Source of the DNA: an uncultured Rickettsiaceae bacterium
GTDB lineage: Bacteria; Pseudomonadota; Alphaproteobacteria; Rickettsiales; Rickettsiaceae
Assembly (NCBI GenBank): GCA_905479885.1
Contig: CAJQOE010000087.1
Span: 1 to 9,485 of the forward strand
DNA: 9,485 nt
Direction of reading: 5' to 3'
Shown here one piece after another: positions 1-5,950 of this stretch (the first letter of the stretch is position 1; each line of letters opens with the position of its first letter). The notes below the pieces were generated by a model, which searched no databases, had not been told where the DNA came from, and saw nothing but the letters and a program-made list of their open reading frames with translations. Made by a program: the position numbers and the translations under genes.

Positions 1-1
1 G

Positions 2-118
2 GCTTATCGATCTGGAAAAGATAAATTGTTTGGATTCTTTGTCGGACAAGTAATGAAAAAAACCGGCGGTAAAGCAAGCCCTTCTATGGTTAACGAATTA
101 TTGAAAGAGAAATTGTAG
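2..118 (+). CDS. gatB: Aspartyl/glutamyl-tRNA(Asn/Gln) amidotransferase subunit B, C-terminal end (partial)
   Basis: Only the last 38 codons are inside the window; the gene starts upstream. The visible residues (ending GGKASPSMVNELLKEKL, stop TAG) match the typical GatB tail, with the pattern FGFFVGQVMKKTGGKA followed by a short helix ending in LKEKL. In the family, GatB is the kinase/transamidation subunit of the GatCAB complex, which converts misacylated Glu-tRNA(Gln) and Asp-tRNA(Asn) to the amide forms in the cytoplasm. Its small C-terminal YqeY-like domain contacts the tRNA. Alphaproteobacteria such as rickettsiae depend on this route for Gln-tRNA. The next gene starts 15 nt after the stop, so this is probably an upstream member of the same transcript. 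The identification rests on a short but characteristic tail. Confidence 0.85.
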   Translation, partial: AYRSGKDKLFGFFVGQVMKKTGGKASPSMVNELLKEKL

Positions 119-133
119 AATTAGAGAGAAAGA

Positions 134-403
134 ATGGAACAGATCAATAAATTACTAATTCTTTTAACAGGATTATCAATTGGTGCAATTATTTATATAG
201 TAGTGTCGAGTAATGAGCTTTTTTCTAAAACTATAGTTGGCATGATGGATAATAAAAACGTGGTAGTTGCTCCGCATGCTTATAATGATTGTATGAAAAT
301 ACTTATAGATCAGGTTAATAAAGAAAATAAACAAAGTGATTTTGATAGTATGAAATCTATCTGCTTCGGGCTGTTGGATAAAGAAACACCAATAGAAAAA
401 TAG
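134..403 (+). CDS. Small single-helix membrane protein, unknown function
   Basis: I do not recognise this 89-residue protein. Residues about 7-25 form one hydrophobic helix (LLILLTGLSIGAIIYIVVSS), followed by a polar, lysine-rich tail of about 60 residues. There is no obvious signal-peptidase site, so the helix is more likely an anchor than a cleaved signal. The tail holds two cysteines, C53 and C77. If it faces the periplasm they could form a disulfide, but that is inference. A purine-rich stretch (AGAGAGAAAGA) lies just before the ATG and can act as a ribosome binding site. The gene sits 15 nt after gatB and 10 nt before map, in the same direction, so it is probably co-transcribed. The tight packing between conserved genes, plus a sensible start and hydrophobic profile, supports a real gene. 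Confidence 0.75.
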   Translation: MEQINKLLILLTGLSIGAIIYIVVSSNELFSKTIVGMMDNKNVVVAPHAYNDCMKILIDQVNKENKQSDFDSMKSICFGLLDKETPIEK

Positions 404-413
404 AGTAAAAATA

Positions 414-1208
414 ATGACTATTACGATTCATAAAAAAGATGATTTTGCTAAGATGCGTGTTGCTGGGAAGTTGGCGGCAGAGACGCTGGATTTTATTGCA
501 GAATATGTTAATCCTGGGGTTACTACGGACCATTTAAATAGTTTGTGCCATGATTTTATTACCGAGCGTGGTGCAATTCCAGCTCCTTTGAACTATAAAG
601 GCTTCCCTAAATCTATTTGTACATCTATTAATCATGTAGTTTGTCATGGTATACCATCTGAAAAAGTTTTGAAAAACGGTGATATTATAAATATCGATGT
701 CACAGTGATAGTTGATGGTTGGCACGGTGATACTAGCCGTATGTATTATGTTGGCGAAGTTGCGGTTAAACCAAAGCGTTTAATACAGGTGACTTATGAT
801 GCAATGATGATTGGTATTGAAAAAGTAAAACCTGGCGCACATATTGGTGATATTGGGCATGCGATCCAAACTTATGCTGAGAAACATAATTATTCTGTAG
901 TACGTGACTATACTGGTCATGGTATTGGGCGTATTTTCCATGACGAGCCAACTATTTTACATTATGGCAAGCCTGGTACTGGCCCTGTTTTAGAGGAAGG
1001 TATGTTTTTTACTGTCGAGCCAATGATTAATGCTGGTAAGTATGACACTATATTAAGTAAGTTCGATGATTGGACGGTGACTACGCGTGATAAATCTTTA
1101 TCAGCTCAGTTCGAACATACTATTGGTGTTACAAAAGATGGTGCAGAAATATTTACCCTTTCGCCAAAACAACTTTTATATCCGCCATATTATGACTCAG
1201 GGAAATAA
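414..1208 (+). CDS. map: Methionine aminopeptidase, type I
   Basis: This 264-residue protein removes the initiator methionine from nascent proteins in the cytoplasm. It has the full pita-bread (M24A) fold. The five metal ligands are visible: D95 (in NIDVTV), D106 (in HGDTSRM), H169 (in TGHGIG), E202 (in FTVEPMI) and E234 (in QFEHTIG). The substrate-side histidines H78 (CHGIP) and H176 (FHDEP) are also present. The length is normal for type I enzymes, and no N-terminal zinc-finger extension is present. The start MTITIHKKDDF matches the expected N-terminus of the rickettsial enzyme as I know it. The Shine-Dalgarno is weak (TAGAG about 12 nt upstream). The last 17 nt overlap the start of radC in another frame, so the two are likely translationally coupled. 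Confidence 0.97.
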   Translation: MTITIHKKDDFAKMRVAGKLAAETLDFIAEYVNPGVTTDHLNSLCHDFITERGAIPAPLNYKGFPKSICTSINHVVCHGIPSEKVLKNGDIINIDVTVIVDGWHGDTSRMYYVGEVAVKPKRLIQVTYDAMMIGIEKVKPGAHIGDIGHAIQTYAEKHNYSVVRDYTGHGIGRIFHDEPTILHYGKPGTGPVLEEGMFFTVEPMINAGKYDTILSKFDDWTVTTRDKSLSAQFEHTIGVTKDGAEIFTLSPKQLLYPPYYDSGK

Positions 1209-1887
1209 AAAAGAGCCCCCACATTACGTTGGACATCGTAAAAGGCTTAAAGACAAATTCTTAAAAGCAGATCCAGCAACTTTTAGTGATTATGAATTGC
1301 TTGAATTATTGCTGTTCCAATCTACACCTAGAAAGGATGTAAAACCTCTTGCTAAAAATATGCTTCAAGAGTTTGGAGATTTTAATCAGTTGATTAATGC
1401 TGAGCGTAAAAAAATCCTAGCAGTGGACGAAGCAACAGAATCTTCATTCTTGCAATTACGAATCATAAAAGAGCTGATCAATAGAGTTTTGCAAGACAAT
1501 GTAAGAAATACTAATATAATAAGTTCCTGGTCTGCATTATTAGAGTATTTAAAATTTAATATGGGTTGTTTGAAATTAGAACAATTTAGAGTTTTATTTC
1601 TAAATAAGAAAAATATGCTGCTTGCCGATGAAGTAATGGCAACTGGTACGATTGATCAAACTCCAGTATATCCAAGAGAAATTGTCAAAAAAGCACTATT
1701 TCATGAAGCTGGAGCAATTATTTTGGTACATAATCACCCTAGCGGCAACTCAAATCCATCAAATTCTGATATTGATTTAACTACTCAAATAGTCAATGCT
1801 TGTAATACTATTAATGTTAGCGTGCATGATCATGTGATTATTGGTGCTGGGGAATATTATAGTTTTAAGTCGAATATGTTGTTATGA
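1192..1887 (+). CDS. radC: RadC family protein (JAMM/MPN+ domain)
   Basis: With the start at 1192 the product has 231 residues, the usual RadC length. The frame is open back to 1087, but the extra 35 residues lie inside map and do not look like RadC, whereas MTQGNKKEPPHYVGHRKRLK does, so 1192 is preferred. Residues about 10-105 form the helical N-terminal part (HRKRLKDKF, YELLELLLF) typical of the family. Residues about 110-231 form the JAMM domain with an intact metal motif: H180-x-H182-P-S-G, then S192 and D193. The VYPREIVKKAL segment just before it is also typical. Despite its old link to DNA repair, the biochemical role of RadC remains unsettled. The ATG overlaps the map stop region by 17 nt, and its own stop overlaps the next start (ATGA). 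Confidence 0.93.
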   Translation: MTQGNKKEPPHYVGHRKRLKDKFLKADPATFSDYELLELLLFQSTPRKDVKPLAKNMLQEFGDFNQLINAERKKILAVDEATESSFLQLRIIKELINRVLQDNVRNTNIISSWSALLEYLKFNMGCLKLEQFRVLFLNKKNMLLADEVMATGTIDQTPVYPREIVKKALFHEAGAIILVHNHPSGNSNPSNSDIDLTTQIVNACNTINVSVHDHVIIGAGEYYSFKSNMLL

Positions 1888-2888
1888 ATTATATAATTAA
1901 TTTAGGAATTCTTGGTGCCGTTGCTATGATCTGCTCGTTCATTTTAACGCGTATGCTCGTGTGTATTATGCCAAAATTTGGGATCGTGGATGTTCCAAGT
2001 AAAAGGCGAGCACACAAGGAAGCAACACCACGTGGTGGCGGACTGGCATTCGTATTAATTTTTTCAACTGCTCTACCGGTTTTTGAATATATAATGCGCG
2101 GTACTTATTCTGGTTCAGCAGATATATTACAAATTTTCTTGCCAATTAGCCTAATTTCTTTTTGGGATGATGTCTCGCATGTGAGGGTGCCACTACGCCT
2201 TTTAGTGCATGTGTTATGCGCTTCTTTAGCGGTTATGTGGCTAGTGCACCCTAGTACTATTTTGCATTATGAAATACCAATGAGTTTAGATTTAGCTATT
2301 GGCGCATTTGCTCTATTGACCTTCTTAAATGTATATAATTTTTTAGATGGTATAGACGGTATCACGGTAAGTGAATCTATTCATTTATCATGCACCATAT
2401 TGCTCTTATGTGTTTTTAGATATGATATCATCCCAAATGTTGATATCATAATTATGATTGCTACTATCATTTTAGGCTGGTCAGTCGGCTTTATTTACTT
2501 TAATTGGCAGCCAGCAAAAATATTCCTTGGCGATGTGGGGAGTATAAGTATTGGTTTTTTGCTTGGAGTATGTCTGCTAACTATTGCATCTGCTAGTGCT
2601 AAATTGTTTGCTGCTTGTGTGATTGCAGCACTTTATTATATAGCTGACGGTGGCATGACTATTTTGATTCGATTGGTTAAGGGAGAAAAAATATGGGAAC
2701 CACATTTACAGCATTTTTTTCAAAAAGCGGTGCGTAAAGGTCATAGTCATAAAGAGGTTGTGCAGCGTATTATGAAGTGTAATGTATTGTTGATGCTGTT
2801 CGCTGTTAATGCGTTATATTATCCGGTTTTATCTATTATTGCTGCCATAGTTATTGTAATGGTAACATTAATCCGGTCAATAATATGA
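1884..2888 (+). CDS. Undecaprenyl-phosphate sugar-1-phosphate transferase, WecA/WbpL-like (glycosyltransferase family 4)
   Basis: This 334-residue, highly hydrophobic protein of about 10-11 membrane helices belongs to the MraY/WecA/TagO superfamily. These enzymes move a HexNAc-1-phosphate from a UDP sugar onto undecaprenyl phosphate to begin a surface polysaccharide. Diagnostic motifs in order are: DVPSKRRAHKEATPRGGG at 36-53 (WbpL/WecA type, not MraY); the DD pair D95-D96; NVYNFLDGIDGI at 149-160 with N149, N152, D155 and D158; FLGDVGS at 214-220; and a cytoplasmic His motif around H274 and H277 (EPHLQHFFQKA). The last resembles the HxxHFYQ pattern of WbpL-like enzymes. A role in starting rickettsial O-antigen synthesis is a reasonable inference, but the exact sugar cannot be read from the sequence. 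It overlaps radC and the next gene by 4 nt each (ATGA junctions). Confidence 0.9.
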   Translation: MNYIINLGILGAVAMICSFILTRMLVCIMPKFGIVDVPSKRRAHKEATPRGGGLAFVLIFSTALPVFEYIMRGTYSGSADILQIFLPISLISFWDDVSHVRVPLRLLVHVLCASLAVMWLVHPSTILHYEIPMSLDLAIGAFALLTFLNVYNFLDGIDGITVSESIHLSCTILLLCVFRYDIIPNVDIIIMIATIILGWSVGFIYFNWQPAKIFLGDVGSISIGFLLGVCLLTIASASAKLFAACVIAALYYIADGGMTILIRLVKGEKIWEPHLQHFFQKAVRKGHSHKEVVQRIMKCNVLLMLFAVNALYYPVLSIIAAIVIVMVTLIRSII

Positions 2889-3193
2889 AGCCAATTATTA
2901 CAGAAGTTAATAAGCTAGTACATAATATATTTAAAAGACAGCATCCAATTTTGGCCGAAATAATTATTAATTGGGGCAAAATAGTTGGGGTAAAATTTTG
3001 TGAAAAAGCGATGCCTCTGAAAATTGTTACTAGCAAAGATGGCGGCAAGTTGATCAATATTTTATATATAAGTGCAGAAAATTCTAGTGTTTCAATGGAA
3101 ATATCTTACCAACAAGAATTGATCATCGAAAGAATTGCTATATATTTAGGTTATAAAGGGATACATAAAATTAAGATGTTAGTAAGAGGATGA
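2885..3193 (+). CDS. dciA: DUF721/DciA family protein, probable DnaB helicase loader/operator
   Basis: This 102-residue protein has the DUF721 pattern. An N-terminal helix is followed by LAEIIINWGKIVGVKFCEKAMPLKI at about 23-47, containing the family's W-x4-G core (W30, G35) and P44. Then come beta strands (LINILYIS, SVSMEISYQQELI) and the closing LGYKGIHKIKM at 88-98. Members of this family, DciA, replace DnaC as partners of the replicative helicase DnaB in most bacteria, and rickettsiae lack DnaC. The protein is shorter than many DciA proteins, being mainly the core KH-like domain. Its start overlaps the preceding stop in an ATGA junction with no separate Shine-Dalgarno, so it probably depends on translational coupling. 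Only one nucleotide separates it from cyaY. The family assignment is from pattern memory and is fairly sure; the function is inferred from the family. Confidence 0.78.
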   Translation: MKPIITEVNKLVHNIFKRQHPILAEIIINWGKIVGVKFCEKAMPLKIVTSKDGGKLINILYISAENSSVSMEISYQQELIIERIAIYLGYKGIHKIKMLVRG

Positions 3194-3194
3194 T

Positions 3195-3488
3195 ATGGAT
3201 TTTGCTCAAGAAGTAGAAAAGATAATTTATAAAATAGCTGAAACTATTGAAGATTCAGATCCAGAAGGTACAATAGATGTAGATCTAAATGACGGAATCC
3301 TGACATTAGTTACAGATCGTGGTACATTCGTTATAAATAAACAAAGTGCGGCAAAAGAAATTTGGCTTTCTTCGCCAATTAGCGGTCCTTATCATTTTGC
3401 ATTTAAAGAAGCAAAATGGAGCTCTAGGACTGGTGTTGAATTATTCGAAGTGTTAACAACAGAACTGCAAATCAAAATAGAAAGATAA
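3195..3488 (+). CDS. cyaY: Iron donor protein CyaY (bacterial frataxin)
   Basis: This 97-residue protein covers the whole frataxin fold. The first helix (FAQEVEKIIYKIAETIED) is followed by a run of acidic residues (E16, E19, D20, D22, E24, D28, D30), the iron-binding ridge of frataxins. The central strands carry the family signature INKQSAAKEIWLSSPISG at about 47-64 with W57, then YHF at 66-68. Frataxin binds iron and modulates the cysteine desulfurase IscS during Fe-S cluster assembly in the cytoplasm. The length is slightly below the E. coli protein (106). A good Shine-Dalgarno, AAGAGGA at 3184-3190 inside the end of the upstream gene, lies 4 nt before the ATG. It follows the DUF721 gene by 1 nt and precedes the ABC transporter by 1 nt. 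Confidence 0.96.
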   Translation: MDFAQEVEKIIYKIAETIEDSDPEGTIDVDLNDGILTLVTDRGTFVINKQSAAKEIWLSSPISGPYHFAFKEAKWSSRTGVELFEVLTTELQIKIER

Positions 3489-3489
3489 T

Positions 3490-5217
3490 ATGATTAGTAA
3501 TAATGTAAGATGCTTAGCGGGGTATGTAGCTAGTCATACTAAAAGTCTAGTTATAGTATTAGTATCGTTGCTTAGCGTATCTCTTGCGCTTTTATCTATT
3601 GGCTTCGTATTTCGAAAATTAGTTGATAATGGACTTAGCTCTAATCAGATAAGTGAAGTGCATAATTCTGTTTATTTAATTAGTGTGTTGATATGCGTCT
3701 TTTCGGTGGGCAGTTTTTTCCGTTCTTATTACATAAATGTTATTACAGTTAAAGTTATATCAAAATTAAAGTCAGATACATATAGCAATTTGCTTAAAGT
3801 AGGGTTGGTGCGTTTTGAAGATTTGAAAGTGGGTGACATTATTTCTCGTCTTGGGTCAGATATAGAAATAACAGGAAATTTGATTATTAACTTTCTTTCT
3901 TTCTTTGTCCGCAACTCCATCATGTTGTTTGGTGCAATAATATTAATGTTTATCCAGAGCCCTAAACTCTCTTTGCTAGTAGTTATAAGTGTTCCGGTAT
4001 TGCTAGTTCCGCTGCTTAGATTAAGCAAGCATGTACGCAGGCTCTCTAGGATGGTTTTATCAGAACAAGGCAAGCTGGCAGCCAATATTGAGGAGAGCTT
4101 TGCAGGAGTTAGAACTTTGTATGCATATAATCAGCAAGATTTTGCAGCACAGCATTTTGACGATAAAATGAATGCCTATGTAAAGCATGCGAGCACTAGG
4201 CTGCGCCTTCGATCATTGTTTTTTGCCTTAGCTATTGTGATTATTGCGGGTTCTATTACTGCAGTGATCTGGATTGGAAGTATTGATATTATTGAAGGAT
4301 CAATGAGTTCAGGTCAAATGATATCATTTATTTATTATGCTATAATTGTTGGTATGAGCGCTGGCGGTATAGCAGAATTATTTAGCGAATTGCAAGGACC
4401 ACTCGCAGCTCTTGATCGAGTGATTGAGCTTAAAAATATGGAGCAAATCATGCAACCAGCAAAATTATCAAAACTCACTGCTAGTAATTATGCGATTAAA
4501 TTTGATAAAGTAGCTTTTGCATACCCCTCAAGGCCAGATATTTTAGCTCTAGAGGAGATCTCGTTGGTAATACAACATGGCAAATTTACAGGAATTGTTG
4601 GTAAGTCTGGTTCTGGTAAAAGCACTTTGATGCAGCTATTATTAAAATTTTACCAGCCGCAATCCGGGATAATTACGCTTGGAGCTAAAGATATAAGCAA
4701 GTTACAAGATGTAGATATCCGCAGTAAAATAGCTTATGTAGAGCAATATCCAACAATATTTTCAGGTACGATTCGATCTAATATAGCTTTCTCTAACCCA
4801 ACGGCTTCAAATAATAAAATAGAAAAAATTGCAAAAATTTGCGGCATATTAGAATTCACCAAAAATCTAGAGCAAGGTTTAGATACTGAAATTGGCGAAA
4901 GAGGGATACGTATTTCTGGTGGTCAAAAACAGAGGCTTGCGATAGCACGGGCGCTTTTATATAACCCAGAAATATTATTGCTAGATGAGGCTACAAGCGC
5001 CCTAGATAATGATAGTGAGAAAAAGATTTTGCAACAAATCAGATCTTTGATGGAAGGAAAAACTATAATCTCAATAGCGCACCGTATTTCATCTATTGAA
5101 AATGCTGATGAGATATTAGTCATCAACCAAGGAACGCTTGCAAGCGTTGGTACTCATTCCCAGTTGCTACGAAATTCAAAAATTTATAATGTTTTATACA
5201 AAGAACAAAAAAATTGA
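3490..5217 (+). CDS. ABC transporter, fused permease/ATPase (half-size exporter, MsbA-like type)
   Basis: This 575-residue protein combines an N-terminal type IV exporter membrane domain (residues about 15-315, six helices) with a C-terminal nucleotide-binding domain (about 335-575). The ATPase is complete: Walker A GKSGSGKST at 371-379, Q-loop Q419, signature ISGGQ at 475-479, Walker B ILLLDE at 495-500 with catalytic E500, and H-loop H531 (SIAHR). It would work as a homodimer in the inner membrane. The cytoplasmic coupling segments (DLKVGDIISRLGSDIE; EESFAGVRTLYAYNQQ) resemble exporters of lipids, peptides or drugs. The substrate cannot be told: lipid A or a polysaccharide precursor is possible, and the nearby WecA-like gene makes an envelope role tempting, but this is not proven. 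It starts 1 nt after cyaY and appears to end the + strand gene run. Confidence 0.93.
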   Translation: MISNNVRCLAGYVASHTKSLVIVLVSLLSVSLALLSIGFVFRKLVDNGLSSNQISEVHNSVYLISVLICVFSVGSFFRSYYINVITVKVISKLKSDTYSNLLKVGLVRFEDLKVGDIISRLGSDIEITGNLIINFLSFFVRNSIMLFGAIILMFIQSPKLSLLVVISVPVLLVPLLRLSKHVRRLSRMVLSEQGKLAANIEESFAGVRTLYAYNQQDFAAQHFDDKMNAYVKHASTRLRLRSLFFALAIVIIAGSITAVIWIGSIDIIEGSMSSGQMISFIYYAIIVGMSAGGIAELFSELQGPLAALDRVIELKNMEQIMQPAKLSKLTASNYAIKFDKVAFAYPSRPDILALEEISLVIQHGKFTGIVGKSGSGKSTLMQLLLKFYQPQSGIITLGAKDISKLQDVDIRSKIAYVEQYPTIFSGTIRSNIAFSNPTASNNKIEKIAKICGILEFTKNLEQGLDTEIGERGIRISGGQKQRLAIARALLYNPEILLLDEATSALDNDSEKKILQQIRSLMEGKTIISIAHRISSIENADEILVINQGTLASVGTHSQLLRNSKIYNVLYKEQKN

Positions 5218-5279
5218 ATAAGGCATAAGTAGCTTTTTGTTTGTAGTTCGTGGTCTAATATGCCAAACTAACATCTACA

Positions 5280-5285
5280 TATAAT
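5280..5285 (+). promoter_or_regulatory. Candidate -10 box upstream of the copper chaperone gene
   Basis: A perfect TATAAT lies in the 91-nt space between the ABC transporter and the PCu(A)C gene. No convincing -35 box sits 16-18 nt upstream, and the region is AT-rich, so chance is possible. Initiation 7-9 nt further on would give a leader of about 16 nt containing the AGGAG site. A second, weaker -10-like sequence, TAATAT, is at 5256-5261. Confidence 0.3.
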
Positions 5286-5293
5286 TCAAAATC

Positions 5294-5298
5294 AGGAG
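5294..5298 (+). promoter_or_regulatory. Ribosome binding site (AGGAG) of the copper chaperone gene
   Basis: A consensus AGGAG lies 10 nt before the ATG at 5309, one of the clearest Shine-Dalgarno sequences in the window. Most genes of the upstream run rely on overlaps or weak sites. This supports the chosen start and suggests that this gene is expressed independently of the ABC transporter. Confidence 0.75.
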
Positions 5299-5308
5299 AT
5301 AAATTACT

Positions 5309-5803
5309 ATGTATAAAAATATTTTATTAATTTCAAGTTTGATAATCACTTTATTTGCTTCAGTAGTTTATGCAGCAGAAACCTCTGAGACAGAAAATAC
5401 CGAGCAGACAAGCGAGGATGCAGTGGCAGAAGAGAAAAAAGTCACTCTAGAAATTTCACAAATCTGGGCACGTAAATCTATGTCGCCTAATAATAATTCT
5501 GCAGCCTACATGAAAATTAATAATCCAACAGATCAACAAATTACAGTTATTGGTGCATCAGCTACTGCCGTTGCAAATAATGTAGAGTTGCATGAAAGTT
5601 TTGTTGATGATAAAGGCGTAAGTAGAATGACCTCTATTGACAAAATTGTCGTACCTGCAAGAAGCGAAATTGAGCTAAAACCAGGTGGTATGCATATTAT
5701 GTTGTTTGACTTAAAAAGAAGCCTAGCAACTGGTGACAAATTCACTATAGATATCAAGATTGAAGGTATGGATCCTATGTCAGTTGAGTCAAGCGTTGAA
5801 TAA
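5309..5803 (+). CDS. Periplasmic PCu(A)C-type copper chaperone
   Basis: This 164-residue secreted protein begins with a signal peptide (MYKNILLISSLIITLFASVVYA, probable cleavage after residue 22 or 23). A strongly acidic Glu/Thr/Ser linker follows at about 23-44, then the PCu(A)C cupredoxin-like domain at about 45-160. The copper-binding motif of the family is visible: H95, then M107, then H129-x-M131 with 21 residues between M107 and H129. The second residue, often Met after the first His, is Glu here. The DLKRSLATGD segment after the H-x-M is also typical. In studied relatives the protein carries Cu(I) in the periplasm, chiefly for assembly of the CuA or CuB centre of cytochrome c oxidase. 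It has its own Shine-Dalgarno and a hairpin downstream, so it may be a single-gene unit. Confidence 0.92.
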   Translation: MYKNILLISSLIITLFASVVYAAETSETENTEQTSEDAVAEEKKVTLEISQIWARKSMSPNNNSAAYMKINNPTDQQITVIGASATAVANNVELHESFVDDKGVSRMTSIDKIVVPARSEIELKPGGMHIMLFDLKRSLATGDKFTIDIKIEGMDPMSVESSVE

Positions 5804-5849
5804 TTGCTTGTTCTAAATCTGATAAAGATTTGACTAGATTACTTTGAGC

Positions 5850-5904
5850 AAAGCACGGCAGCCCATACCTAGCTATATTTCTTAGGTATGGGCTGCCGTG
5901 CTTT
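5850..5904. terminator. Perfect 22-bp inverted repeat, probable bidirectional terminator
   Basis: The arms 5850-5871 and 5883-5904 are exact reverse complements over 22 bp, with an 11-nt loop. The arm is clearly richer in G+C (12 of 22) than the surroundings. It stands 46 nt after the copper chaperone stop and 46 nt before the malic enzyme stop of the convergent gene, the position expected for a shared terminator. On the + strand a T-rich stretch (CTTTATTGTATT) closes and follows the stem; on the - strand the T run is only the end of the arm. A 7-bp outer pair (TAGATTA at 5835-5841, TAATCTA at 5922-5928) could extend the structure. The missing long T tract leaves open that it is instead a copy of a dispersed palindromic repeat. 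Confidence 0.72.
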
Positions 5905-5950
5905 ATTGTATTGGTGTGTACTAATCTAAGTTCTTATTCTTAATTTAGGC

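Noticed and set aside
1087..1191. Upstream extension of the radC frame, adding 35 residues
   Set aside because: The extra residues lie wholly inside map in another frame, do not resemble RadC, and the start at 1192 gives the usual family length and N-terminus.
3729..4085. Open frame of 118 codons on the - strand within the ABC transporter
   Set aside because: It is antisense to the conserved membrane domain, has low-complexity composition and no recognisable motif or start signal.
5222..5264. Inverted repeat GGCATA/TATGCC after the ABC transporter as a terminator
   Set aside because: Only 6 bp pair across a 31-nt loop and no T tract follows the second arm, so chance pairing is more likely.
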